The translations under genes and the position numbers were made by a program. A DNA stretch of 64,000 bases from Paenibacillus gallinarum (GTDB taxonomy: Bacteria; Bacillota; Bacilli; Paenibacillales; Paenibacillaceae). Under the pieces are notes generated by a model. The model had not been told where the DNA came from. It saw only the letters and a program-made list of their open reading frames with translations, and searched no databases. The stretch lies in NCBI RefSeq assembly GCF_014836635.1, contig NZ_JACSQL010000001.1, positions 930,001 to 994,000 of the forward strand, given 5' to 3'. The first letter of the stretch is position 1. Each line of letters starts with the position of its first letter. Below, in pieces: positions 26,809-35,656 of the stretch.

Positions 26809-27561
26809 ATGAATTATACAATACAAGCCTCACAACGTACGCCTGCACTAATCATTTATTTAATTGATATTAGTGCTTCCATGAATATGATGATGGATAA
26901 TCGTCGACGGATGGACATTGTGTATGATGCTTTGTCACTCGCCATACGCCAAATGGTTTTTCGCTCCACGAAAGGGAATAGACTCACTCCAAGATATCGA
27001 ATTGCCATTCTGGCTTACAGTGATGATGTATATGATTTACTTGGCGGCGTGAAAGGAATTGACGAGATTGCAGCCATTGGCTCACTCCCAGACCTGACGC
27101 CGATGCGGTTTTCAGATTCGGCCAAAGCTTTTCTACAAGCGGAGAAGATTTTGCAAAGCGAGCTGCCTCATATGCAAGATTGTCCTGCACCGCTTATCTG
27201 TCATATGACAGATGGGGTTGCAACAGGGGAAGATCCTGAACCAATTGCAAAACGAATTATGAATATGAGTGTGCCGGATGGAAATGTTCTAATTGAAAAT
27301 ATATTTATTTCGGATCATCTTCTGGATGCGCCTATTACAGAGCCGAGAAGATGGGGCGGTATTTTAATAGATACCGAATTAAAGGATGAACATGGGGAGA
27401 AGCTGCGAGCTATGTCATCAGTTCTTCCTGAGAGTTATCGGGAAATGTTGATGGAAGCAGACTACTTATTATCCCCCGGTTCATTAATGATGCTGCCTGG
27501 CTCATGCGCAGAATTGGTCTCGATTGGATTCCAAATGTCAGCAGCTACGCCGGTAAGGTAA
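26809..27561 (+). CDS. TerY-like von Willebrand factor A domain protein
   Basis: 250 residues from ATG 26809. The vWA fold is shown by ALIIYLIDISASMN with a complete MIDAS D-x-S-x-S near residue 18, the Thr/Asp region LTPMRFSDSAKAF and ICHMTDGVATGEDPEP. No signal peptide or TM, so it is cytosolic and probably binds a phosphorylated partner through its metal site. It sits between a Ser/Thr kinase and a PP2C-like phosphatase, the arrangement known as the TerY-P triad. Confidence 0.86.
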   Translation: MNYTIQASQRTPALIIYLIDISASMNMMMDNRRRMDIVYDALSLAIRQMVFRSTKGNRLTPRYRIAILAYSDDVYDLLGGVKGIDEIAAIGSLPDLTPMRFSDSAKAFLQAEKILQSELPHMQDCPAPLICHMTDGVATGEDPEPIAKRIMNMSVPDGNVLIENIFISDHLLDAPITEPRRWGGILIDTELKDEHGEKLRAMSSVLPESYREMLMEADYLLSPGSLMMLPGSCAELVSIGFQMSAATPVR

Positions 27562-27574
27562 GGAGGAGAAGGGT

Positions 27575-28417
27575 TTGAAGTCTTTGCGAACGTCAGTACC
27601 AGATCGTGGAAAGCAGCTCTTCTCCGAGGACACTTTTCATTATGTAAGTTCACAACATACGAACCAGTCTTTATCCACGTATAAAGGACGCTGGCTCTGT
27701 CGATATGGATACGGTCTATCCTTTGAAACGGCATCTTATGGCGATAAAGGACAGGATTTTGCAGCGGTTCATATTCAGGGTGATGTATGTACCTTTGTAC
27801 TCTGTGATGGAGTGTCCATGAGTTATCATGGGGATTTTGCTGCAAGATATCTTGGAGAAGCGTTATGCGCATGGATGAACGAAACCAAAGACTGGTCTTC
27901 TTCATTGTTATATCAATTTTTGATGAGCCTTACCATTCCCGCTTCGCGTGAGCTTAGTAACTACGCAGATAGTCAGAATGTAAATATTCCAATGATGCTG
28001 CAGGAAGTGCTTGAAACGAAGAAAAAATTAGGAAGCCAGTCCATGTATATCTGCGGAAAAATAAAGCTCGGCACCGGTAAAAAAGGAAGTCGTTTGCAGC
28101 TTGCTTGGCAGGGTGACTCTAGAATTCGGCTTTTCCGCAGCGGGAAAGAGATGGATCACTCTTTTGACAAAACGAGAAGGACATCAGAACGGTGGTCAAC
28201 AGCAGAAGGACCCATTGGAGGAAGTCCTCATGTGTACGAACAAACATTTCCGGTTGGAGAAGATGTTGTACTTCGTTTATACACAGATGGAATGGGTGAA
28301 CTTGATCCGATTGGAATTCATTTACCTGATGAGGAAATTCAAGTGTTGATGGATGCGCCGCATACAGGTGGACTCGAAGATGATGCTGCTTTTATTGAAT
28401 TGAACTGGAAATCATAA
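27575..28417 (+). CDS. PP2C-like Ser/Thr phosphatase
   Basis: 280 residues from TTG 27575 (AAGGAGGAG upstream). PP2C landmarks in order: GQDFAAVH (motif I Asp), VLCDGVSMSYHGDFAA (motif II Asp-Gly), WQGDSRIRLFR (GDS motif), LYTDGMGEL and EDDAAFIEL (C-terminal metal Asp residues). The metal site looks complete. It would reverse phosphorylation by the neighbouring kinase. Last gene of the locus, 13 bases after the vWA gene. Confidence 0.87.
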   Translation: MKSLRTSVPDRGKQLFSEDTFHYVSSQHTNQSLSTYKGRWLCRYGYGLSFETASYGDKGQDFAAVHIQGDVCTFVLCDGVSMSYHGDFAARYLGEALCAWMNETKDWSSSLLYQFLMSLTIPASRELSNYADSQNVNIPMMLQEVLETKKKLGSQSMYICGKIKLGTGKKGSRLQLAWQGDSRIRLFRSGKEMDHSFDKTRRTSERWSTAEGPIGGSPHVYEQTFPVGEDVVLRLYTDGMGELDPIGIHLPDEEIQVLMDAPHTGGLEDDAAFIELNWKS

Positions 28418-28429
28418 ATAGTTGTTAAA

Positions 28430-28503
28430 AATTCACTCCTTTGGGTAGGCTGTCTAAGAGAATTTCTATATATCTCTGGATCAGAGACCTCAAAGGAGTG
28501 ATT
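28430..28503 (+). promoter_or_regulatory. Long-range stem that hides the SDR ribosome-binding site
   Basis: TCACTCCTTTG (28433-28443) pairs perfectly with CAAAGGAGTGA (28491-28501), burying the AAAGGAG of the downstream dehydrogenase gene. Inside the 47-base loop further pairs are possible (GTCT/AGAC, AGAGA/TCTCT). Four T residues follow, so it may also act as a weak terminator of the type VII operon. Confidence 0.7.
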
Positions 28504-28507
28504 TTAT

Positions 28508-29317
28508 ATGTCATCATCTTCGGAAAATGGATTGCGCTTTTCAGGGAAAACAGCGATTGTTACGGGGGCAGGCTCTGGTATCGGCAAAGCAGCGGCGTTA
28601 AAGCTAGCGAAAGAAGGGGCTAATATTGCTTTATTTGACCTGATCGATGAACGTACGGAAGAAACGAAAAAATCGATTGAACAGATGAATTTGGGTCAAG
28701 TGGTCTCTTATGATGTAGATATATCTGATCCAAATCGTGTGGAGAAATCAGTAAATGATACGATCGATAAGTTTGGTGGAATTGATATTGTGTTTGCGAA
28801 TGCCGGTATTAATGGTGTTGTCGCTCCTATTGAAGATATTGATATTCAGGATTGGCATAACACGATAAACACAAACTTAGGAGGCACATTTTTTACGGTG
28901 AAATTCGTATTGCCTCATATGAAAAAAAGAAATGGTGGAAGTATTATCATTACCAGCTCCATTAATGGGAATTACACATTTTCGAATATAGGCATGTCAG
29001 CGTATAGTACCTCAAAGGCAGGGCAAGTCGCTTTTGCTAAAATGGCGGCTCTTGAACTCGCCAAATTTAAAATTCGGGTGAATGTGATATGCCCGGGTGC
29101 GATTACGACGCATATTGATCAGAGTACGGATACATCGGAAGAGCTTAGTGAAGTTTCGATCAAGATGGAATTTCCCGACGGAAGACAGCCGCTCTCTCAT
29201 GGACCGGGAACACCCGATCAAGTTGCGGAACTGGTTGCTTTTTTAGCTTCCGATGCTGCGCAGCATATTACAGGGGCACAAATTGTGATTGATGGAGCGG
29301 AGTCTCTCCTCAGCTAA
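28508..29317 (+). CDS. Short-chain dehydrogenase/reductase (SDR)
   Basis: 269 residues. Cofactor motif TGAGSGIGKA, NAG motif FANAGING, catalytic Ser in ITSSING, active-site Y-x3-K in YSTSKAG, and the PGAI loop; a classical SDR using NAD(P)H. Substrate unknown. The ribosome-binding site is inside a strong stem, suggesting conditional translation. Confidence 0.92.
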   Translation: MSSSSENGLRFSGKTAIVTGAGSGIGKAAALKLAKEGANIALFDLIDERTEETKKSIEQMNLGQVVSYDVDISDPNRVEKSVNDTIDKFGGIDIVFANAGINGVVAPIEDIDIQDWHNTINTNLGGTFFTVKFVLPHMKKRNGGSIIITSSINGNYTFSNIGMSAYSTSKAGQVAFAKMAALELAKFKIRVNVICPGAITTHIDQSTDTSEELSEVSIKMEFPDGRQPLSHGPGTPDQVAELVAFLASDAAQHITGAQIVIDGAESLLS

Positions 29318-29372
29318 TGCAGCATATCGCCTAGACTTGTGATATATTATTTATCAAAATATCATATAGCTC

Positions 29373-29403
29373 AACCGTTTCCCTTGCGGGAGGCGGTTTT
29401 TTT
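29373..29403 (+). terminator. Intrinsic terminator after the SDR gene
   Basis: 11-pair stem AACCGTTTCCC / GGGAGGCGGTT (two G-T pairs) with seven T residues. Confidence 0.88.
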
Positions 29404-29508
29404 CGTTATTTTATATACATTATATCAGTAAGAATTTCAAATTCGTGCAGAACTGAAAGATTGAATATTCATAACCAATCATGGAGACATGGAGAAAAGA
29501 GAATTGAA

Positions 29509-32040
29509 ATGCGAAAAACAACATGGAATCAAGATCACGACCTTCCAATTTATCAAGTCATCCCTGAAATAAAAAGTAAACTTAAGCAAAAAACCTCGGC
29601 TGTTCTTGTTGCAGAGCCCGGGGCTGGGAAGACAACCGTCGTTCCTCTAGCATTATTAGAAGAAGAATGGATGAATCACAAAAAGATAATCATGCTTGAA
29701 CCTCGAAGACTGGCTGCTAGGAATGCCGCAATGAGAATGGCAAAAAGTATAGGTGAACCTGTTGGGAAAACAGTAGGCTATCGGGTTCGGATGGATAGTA
29801 AGGTAAGCAGTGATACTCGAATTGAAGTAGTAACCGAAGGAATCTTAACGCGAATGCTGCAACATGATCAGGCACTCGAAGAGGTCGGGCTTCTTATTTT
29901 TGACGAGTTCCATGAACGCAATTTACATGGTGACTTGGCTTTGGCGCTTGCACTGGAGTGTCAATCTGTGCTCAGGGATGACTTGCGAATCCTAGTTATG
30001 TCCGCGACGCTTGAAGCGGAACCTGTAACTTCTCTGCTCGGTGATGCTGCGCTGATTACTTGTACGGGAAGAACCTTTCCAGTAGAAACGAAGTATATGC
30101 CAAAGCTTCATAATATGGATATGGAGACGCATATGGCTCAGGTTATTCCCCTTGCATTACGTCAGCAAGAAGGGCATGTCTTAGCTTTTTTACCTGGGGC
30201 AAAAGAAATTCACCGCGTGATGAGAATGCTAGAAGAACAGGATTTGGGTCCGAATATAAAAGTATATCCGCTTTACGGAGCTTTATCACAGCAAGAACAG
30301 GACCGTGCAATCTTAACTCCAGGTACAGTGGAGCGAAAAGTAATTCTGGCCACAACCATTGCGGAATCCAGTTTAACCATTGAAGGGATTGGAGCGGTAG
30401 TAGACAGTGGCTTAAGAAAAGATTCTGTCTTTTCTTCACGTTCCGGCATGAGTCGATTAGTGACGATTCCAATCTCCAAAGCTTCCGCGGATCAGCGAAA
30501 GGGCCGGGCAGGAAGAACAGCAGAGGGGATATGCTACCGCTTATGGAGTGCATTAGAGCAGGATGCCAAACCAGAAAAGAACCGACCCGAGATTCTCACT
30601 GCAGATCTTGCTCCTGTAGCGCTTGAACTTGCGGTGTGGGGCGTGCAGAACCCGGACGATTTACGCTGGCTTGATCTGCCGCCTGCGGGCGCTTATGAGG
30701 CAGCAACTGCGCTACTGCAGCAGCTAGGCTGCCTCGATGACCGCGGCCATGCAACTAGCCGCGGTAAACAAATAGCGGGGATGGGGACACATCCCCGCAT
30801 TGGACACATGCTGCTGCAAGCGGCGAAGCTAGGACTGGCTAAAGATGCCAGTCTGCTCGGCGCGCTATTGCAGCAAGGATCATCCCGCCTACTGGGCCCG
30901 AGGGCGGGATGGGATCTTCGTCCGCAGCTCGAACATCTGCGGACACTCTCTGCTGCCGGCTTTGCCTCGGCAGCCTCCCAAGATGAGGCTTCCCTGCGCA
31001 GCCTCATCCAAGAGAGCCGCCAGCTGTACAGAGAGGTAGAGACACGCCAGACCGAAGGCGAGTCTCTACCTCCGCAGGAAAGCTGCGGCTTACTGCTTGC
31101 CTTTGCCTATCCGGACCGGATCGGGCAAAGAAGAGAAGATGGCCGCTATTTCCTTGCAAGCGGCCGAGGGGTGCGGGCCTCTTCTGCGATGAGCGGCCTC
31201 ACTGCTCCTTATATTGTTGTTGCAGAAGCGGATGACCAAGGGGCGGATGGGATTATTCGAACATGCGCTCCACTTGCACTTGCGGATATCTACACTTATT
31301 TAAAAGAACTCATTACGACCCAAGAAAAAGTGTTCTGGGATAAAAGCACACGCAGTGTGCGATCCTTGAAATGGCAGAAACGTGGAGAGATTATCCTGAA
31401 AGAAATGGCTTATCCGAGTCCGCCTGAAGAAGATATTTTACAAGCATTACTAGCAGGAATAAGAGAAGAAGGATTGTCTGTCTTTTCTATGAATAAAACC
31501 ACTCATCAGTTAGTGGAACGGATGCAATTTCTGCATAGCGTAAATCCTGCTTGGCCGGATCTTTCGGATTCTGCTCTTCTTGAATACCTACTTAAGCATA
31601 TCCCGCCTTACTTGGCAGGGGTACGCTCCGCAGCTGGATTACAGCAGATATCTATTACATCCGTACTCTTAGATAGCTTATCCTGGGAAGAACGACAGAC
31701 ACTTGAGAAGGAAGCTCCTACCCATTACACCGTACCCAGCGGCTCTAAGATTCCTATCAGATATGATGGACAAGGGGCTCCATATATCGCTGTCAGACTG
31801 CAGGAAATGTTTGGTCTTACAGAAAGCCCGCGACTGGGAGAAGGACGTGTTCCTCTAACGCTTCATTTACTATCCCCTGCGCAAAGACCTGTACAAGTTA
31901 CTTCGGATCTGAACAGTTTTTGGCGAGAAGGTTATTACGAGGTGAAGAAGGATCTGAAAGGGCGTTATCCTAAACATTACTGGCCGGAAGATCCACTACA
32001 GGCAGTAGCGACAAACCGTGTTAAACCGAAAGGGAAATAG
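29509..32040 (+). CDS. hrpB: HrpB-family DExH ATP-dependent RNA helicase
   Basis: 843 residues from ATG 29509 (a TTG at 29461 is an alternative; neither has a strong ribosome-binding site). Motifs: Walker A AEPGAGKTT, LEPRRLAARNAA (Ia), FDEFHERN (the DEFH form specific to HrpB), MSATLEAE (III), TTIAESSLTIEG (V) and DQRKGRAGRT (VI), followed by the HA2 region and the HrpB C-terminal domain. Biological role is little known. The stretch about 30600-31200 is much richer in GC and in CTG/GCG/CGC codons than the flanks of the same gene. Confidence 0.93.
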   Translation: MRKTTWNQDHDLPIYQVIPEIKSKLKQKTSAVLVAEPGAGKTTVVPLALLEEEWMNHKKIIMLEPRRLAARNAAMRMAKSIGEPVGKTVGYRVRMDSKVSSDTRIEVVTEGILTRMLQHDQALEEVGLLIFDEFHERNLHGDLALALALECQSVLRDDLRILVMSATLEAEPVTSLLGDAALITCTGRTFPVETKYMPKLHNMDMETHMAQVIPLALRQQEGHVLAFLPGAKEIHRVMRMLEEQDLGPNIKVYPLYGALSQQEQDRAILTPGTVERKVILATTIAESSLTIEGIGAVVDSGLRKDSVFSSRSGMSRLVTIPISKASADQRKGRAGRTAEGICYRLWSALEQDAKPEKNRPEILTADLAPVALELAVWGVQNPDDLRWLDLPPAGAYEAATALLQQLGCLDDRGHATSRGKQIAGMGTHPRIGHMLLQAAKLGLAKDASLLGALLQQGSSRLLGPRAGWDLRPQLEHLRTLSAAGFASAASQDEASLRSLIQESRQLYREVETRQTEGESLPPQESCGLLLAFAYPDRIGQRREDGRYFLASGRGVRASSAMSGLTAPYIVVAEADDQGADGIIRTCAPLALADIYTYLKELITTQEKVFWDKSTRSVRSLKWQKRGEIILKEMAYPSPPEEDILQALLAGIREEGLSVFSMNKTTHQLVERMQFLHSVNPAWPDLSDSALLEYLLKHIPPYLAGVRSAAGLQQISITSVLLDSLSWEERQTLEKEAPTHYTVPSGSKIPIRYDGQGAPYIAVRLQEMFGLTESPRLGEGRVPLTLHLLSPAQRPVQVTSDLNSFWREGYYEVKKDLKGRYPKHYWPEDPLQAVATNRVKPKGK

Positions 32041-32083
32041 CCTGGGTAACCCCACAAGAAGCATTTTATATTTGGCGTTTATT

Positions 32084-32108
32084 GTTTCGACCTTGTAAAG
32101 AAGGGTAA
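32084..32108 (+). promoter_or_regulatory. SigB-like promoter of the stress protein gene
   Basis: GTTTCG (32084-32089), 13-base spacer, GGGTAA (32103-32108), close to the SigB consensus GTTTAA-N12/14-GGGTAT. Fits the general-stress nature of the gene downstream. Confidence 0.6.
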
Positions 32109-32149
32109 TTAACAAGCACAGATTACTTTTCGATGAGGAGGAAATGATA

Positions 32150-32755
32150 ATGGTTAACAAAACTAAAAAAGTCGTAGGGGTATTTCAAACCGAACAAGAA
32201 GCTGCACGGGCAATTGAACAGTTACAAGACCGAGGATATCACAACAGTGAAATTTCGGTGATTACACGAAGTAAAGACGATATGAGAGCAATCGAATCGG
32301 AGACGGGTACGAAAGCTCCGGAAGGCGTGGCAGCGGGTGCAGCTACGGGCGGTGTGCTTGGTGGTCTAGCTGGATTGTTCGCAGGAATTGGTGCCTTGGC
32401 GATTCCAGGAATTGGACCGATTTTGGCAGCAGGGCCGATAGCAGCTACTCTAACCGGTGCAGCAGTAGGTGCAGGTGCAGGCGGGTTAGTTGGCGGATTA
32501 GTGGGTCTGGGTATTCCAGAAGATGAAGCTGAGGAATATGAAAGAAATGTTGACGAAGGGAATATCCTTGTACTCGTAGATCAAAAAAGTACAGATCGTG
32601 AAATCCACGGCATTTTCCGAGATAATCGGTCGCTAAATGCAGATCGTTACCGTGATTATGAGGAAGAAAATAATCTTCCGGGTCCTGATCGTGTTGCAAG
32701 AGACCGGGCGGAAGAGGAAGCAATCAAAACCAATATCGATCGTAACATGCGATAA
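32150..32755 (+). CDS. YflT-domain general stress protein with glycine-zipper segment
   Basis: 201 residues from ATG 32150 (GAGGAGG eight bases upstream). The N-terminal KVVGVFQTEQEAARAIEQLQDRGY matches the heat-induced stress protein YflT domain. The middle (about 65-125) is a glycine/alanine-rich zipper (GGVLGGLAGLFAGIGALA) that may insert in membranes. The C-terminus is acidic and hydrophilic. Likely general stress regulon. Confidence 0.88.
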   Translation: MVNKTKKVVGVFQTEQEAARAIEQLQDRGYHNSEISVITRSKDDMRAIESETGTKAPEGVAAGAATGGVLGGLAGLFAGIGALAIPGIGPILAAGPIAATLTGAAVGAGAGGLVGGLVGLGIPEDEAEEYERNVDEGNILVLVDQKSTDREIHGIFRDNRSLNADRYRDYEEENNLPGPDRVARDRAEEEAIKTNIDRNMR

Positions 32756-32789
32756 CAAGGAATAAATCTTATAATAAAGCAGTAATACG

Positions 32790-32822
32790 AACCTCTCAAG
32801 CCTTCTGGCTAGGGAGGTTTTA
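32790..32822 (+). terminator. Intrinsic terminator
   Basis: AACCTC..AAGCC / GGCT..GAGGTT stem with a TTTTA tail after the stress protein gene. Confidence 0.82.
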
Positions 32823-32890
32823 TCTGTTATATCGTCAATGTTAGATTTCGTGTATGATTGATTCTTGAGTCCTTTTTTCCTACGCCTCCC

Positions 32891-33035
32891 GACAACGTGA
32901 CTCTAGGGAATAAGATCATTCCGAGATCATAGCGACTTTTGGCTTTGGCTGGACCCTTACTTCTTCGAGTCTACTTACGTCCAGACAAAACAAGTGGAGC
33001 ATGAGCACGGAAGGACCGTTTCCCGACACTACTAT
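32891..33035 (-). repeat. Structured intergenic repeat, copy 7 (inverted, core only)
   Basis: Reverse-complement copy of the core seen at 11.2-15.0 kb (GATCATTCCGAGATCATAGC, GGCTTTGGCTGGACCC, GTCCAGACAAAACAAG), 18 kb from the main cluster, between a terminator and the acyltransferase gene. The GGAAACGTTCC block is changed to a version of GGAAACGGTCC. Confidence 0.9.
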
Positions 33036-33097
33036 TAGGAAATATTGATTCTTAACAACGAAATAAAATAATAAATGTATGAATTCATGGAGGATAT

Positions 33098-34252
33098 GTG
33101 TCAAGTAAACCAAGAATAACAGCGATCGAAACGTTACGAGGAATGTCTTTCCTCGCCGTAGTTCTACAGCACTCTATAGCTCATTATGCATATGTACCTG
33201 AAGTTACCTATACAGATGGTGTGATGATGTCTGTGCTTCTTATGTTATCAAAATTTGCAGTGCCTGCGTTTCTCTTTATAACGGGCATGGTGCTCTTCTA
33301 TAACTATGAAGACCGATTTACAAGCGGTACTTTTATTAAACGAAGAATTACCGATATCTTTCTTCCCTATTTGATATGGTCCCTGATTTATATTCTTTTC
33401 TATGCGTGGCAGACAGCCGGACTGGCTGGTTTCAGTTCATTGGATCTGGGGGGAATCCTCACGAAGCTGCTGACTGGAAAAAGCAGTTATCACTTGTGGT
33501 ATATCATTATGATTATGCAGCTCTATTTACTGTTTCCGATCATCCGCCAAGGTGTATTGCTGCTAAGAAATAAATATAGAGAAACGATCTTACTCTACTT
33601 TTTGCTGATGATGGGTGTTATTTATTTTATTCTCATGTTCTATCGTGGAAAGATTGGAGTCACAGCAGAAGTTGCTGATATCCCATTCATTACTCCGTGG
33701 CTCACGGTATATGCAGATCGAAATGTCTTGTATTTTTTCTTTTACTTTTTGCTTGGCGCTGCTGCGGGATTATATCCGAATTGGTGGCAGTCCATGGTAT
33801 GGAAATCGAGAATGCTGTTCGTTCCTCTCTTCCTATTGTTTACGGGTTACTATGTATACGAACTTTCTGGTCAATTTCTTACCCCAGATGGACTGTATAT
33901 TCAATTTAACCGAGTCACTTTACTGAAACCTGACATGGCATTATATCTTGTGATCTCCTTATTTGTTGTTTATTTCATAGCGATGAGACTACCTGAAGGA
34001 AAATGTTCACGCCTATTTGCTGATATAGGAAATTTGTCATTTGGTGCTTACCTTATGCATGCGCTGATGCTAATCGGTACATATAAGATAGAAGCCGTCC
34101 TATACCCAAATTGGAATGTCCCGTGGAAAATGCTATTTACCTGGTTGATCGCTTCTTTATTATCCCTCGGTGCAACACGGTTAATCGCTTATTTAAAGAT
34201 TGGAAAGTGGGCTGTGGGCATTCATATCCCAACAAGGAAAAATAACAGATGA
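33098..34252 (+). CDS. Acyltransferase 3 family membrane protein
   Basis: 384 residues from GTG 33098 (GGAGG four bases upstream, short spacing). About ten transmembrane helices. The family start ITAIETLRGMSFLAVVLQHS with the catalytic His, then FAVPAFLFITGMVLFYNY, place it with OafA/IcaC-type O-acyltransferases that modify surface polysaccharides or teichoic acids. Monocistronic. Confidence 0.9.
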   Translation: MSSKPRITAIETLRGMSFLAVVLQHSIAHYAYVPEVTYTDGVMMSVLLMLSKFAVPAFLFITGMVLFYNYEDRFTSGTFIKRRITDIFLPYLIWSLIYILFYAWQTAGLAGFSSLDLGGILTKLLTGKSSYHLWYIIMIMQLYLLFPIIRQGVLLLRNKYRETILLYFLLMMGVIYFILMFYRGKIGVTAEVADIPFITPWLTVYADRNVLYFFFYFLLGAAAGLYPNWWQSMVWKSRMLFVPLFLLFTGYYVYELSGQFLTPDGLYIQFNRVTLLKPDMALYLVISLFVVYFIAMRLPEGKCSRLFADIGNLSFGAYLMHALMLIGTYKIEAVLYPNWNVPWKMLFTWLIASLLSLGATRLIAYLKIGKWAVGIHIPTRKNNR

Positions 34253-34279
34253 TGAAAAATTCATAATAGCAAAGGAAAG

Positions 34280-34320
34280 ATCCTGAGTGCTCGCGTATAT
34301 ACGAGTACCCAGGATTTTTT
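34280..34320. terminator. Bidirectional intrinsic terminator
   Basis: ATCCTG.GT.CTCG / CGAG.AC.CAGGAT stem with T-tract between convergent acyltransferase and phosphotransferase genes. Confidence 0.88.
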
Positions 34321-35341
34321 AGTATATTGACGTGACGATATCTAGATGATGAGAAGCAAATTCCCGAAAGGTCAATGGATTTTTGTTGTCATACTGTCCA
34401 GTAGCATGAATTTCTCCCCATTTGAGAATCAGACTGTATAAGAAATGGATAGAAAGACGGGATGAGATATCATAAGGAGTACTCGGAAGATCCGCGTTTT
34501 GAAGATAAGAAGAGAGAAAGAAAGCAGCTCTTTTTTGCTGCCCCTTCCATAGCAGTTGAGTGGTGAACTTAACGACGTCTGCGAGTGGATCACCAAAATA
34601 AGCGGTCGTAAAATCAATAATACCACTCACTTCCCATTCGCCGGCATTTTGCTGAATCAAGATATTTTCTGACTTGTAGTCCCCCATAACAAACGAATAC
34701 ATCTCTATATCACAGAAGGAGGACTCAGCTGCACTTATTTTTTCGTGAACCCAGTCCATATCTGCATCTTCAATAGGGGAGTATTTTTTGGCGTCTTCGA
34801 GCCAGTATAAGATTTGCTCCTTAGAAAAGGAGTAGAGACCCTGATGGAAGGGGCGTAGATCTTCCGTTTCTGGATCATATTCAGAAGCTTCCTTTGTTCT
34901 CCAGTTGTGAAGTTCAAGAAGCGCAGCAGCAAGCTTAGACAGGATCACTTGATGTTCTTCTTCAGACAGAGCAAGTTTATCCAGATCATGATAATGAACC
35001 CCAGGCAGAAGAGGCATGATTACATACGAATAGCCGAAAAGGTCCTCCGCTGAGTCTATAACATAAGGTGCTGGAACGGGTGCTTTTGTATGTTGTTTAA
35101 GCTGCTGAATCATATACTGTTCTTCTTTCCATTGCCCTGGGTAAAGAGGATTCCCCTTAAATACATAATCTCCTGTTGAGGTATGAATAAATAGAGTTTG
35201 CTTCATAACTCCGTGTTCTGTCGGCTTGTAGGAGTGTAAAGTACCGAGTCCCCAGCGAGATAACATCTCCTGGATGGTATTCTGCTGAATGTTCGTAATT
35301 CGCGGAGCAGAAAAGTAAATGCGGGTCGTCAGAATAACCAC
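34319..35341 (-). CDS. Aminoglycoside-phosphotransferase-like (APH fold) kinase
   Basis: 340 residues from GTG 35341; AGAGGA abuts this codon and a CTG eight bases after it could be the real start. APH/choline kinase pattern: VFKGNP (Lys), MGDYKSENILI (catalytic Asp replacing the usual HGD), GIIDFTTAYFGDPLAD (metal Asp). Such proteins phosphorylate aminoglycosides, macrolides, homoserine or sugars. The exact substrate cannot be assigned, and resistance should not be assumed. Confidence 0.85.
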   Translation of the reverse strand: MVILTTRIYFSAPRITNIQQNTIQEMLSRWGLGTLHSYKPTEHGVMKQTLFIHTSTGDYVFKGNPLYPGQWKEEQYMIQQLKQHTKAPVPAPYVIDSAEDLFGYSYVIMPLLPGVHYHDLDKLALSEEEHQVILSKLAAALLELHNWRTKEASEYDPETEDLRPFHQGLYSFSKEQILYWLEDAKKYSPIEDADMDWVHEKISAAESSFCDIEMYSFVMGDYKSENILIQQNAGEWEVSGIIDFTTAYFGDPLADVVKFTTQLLWKGQQKRAAFFLSSYLQNADLPSTPYDISSRLSIHFLYSLILKWGEIHATGQYDNKNPLTFREFASHHLDIVTSIY

Positions 35342-35656
35342 TCCTCTTATTTGATTTCCTTATTTTACAATAAATGATACGTAAAGAGAGGAATTAGAGA
35401 AGAATTTAAATGGATTTGCTGAAACAAATCACAAATTATTCAATATTTTCAATATATGAAAAATTCACAAAAGAAATTCAAAAGAGCTCTCGAGCTACTT
35501 TTCATATCAAACTTCATAAGATTCCCTCATATTCACTATGTTATATTTGCTGTCACAAAATGGTTATACGGAAAAATAGAAGGATGTCAAGACATAAAAA
35601 GAGGTTTATAATGGAACAAAGATGGTTATTTGATTGTAATGAGAGGAGGACATCAG
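35342..35656. other. AT-rich region upstream of the RTP-like gene
   Basis: About 315 bases with no credible gene. It contains several short inverted AT-rich repeats and a 25-base Ter-like site at 35528-35552, listed separately. Confidence 0.5.
35528..35552 (+). promoter_or_regulatory. Ter-like / RTP operator candidate
   Basis: The sequence around CACTATGTTATATTTG contains the CTATGT core of Bacillus subtilis replication terminators (CTATGTACTAAAT core), about 105 bases upstream of the RTP-like gene. In B. subtilis rtp is autoregulated by such sites in its upstream region. Only the core half matches, so this is tentative. Confidence 0.35.

Noticed and set aside
28441..28623. 60-codon ORF overlapping the SDR start
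   Set aside because: Shadow frame across the RBS stem-loop and the start of a confident SDR gene.
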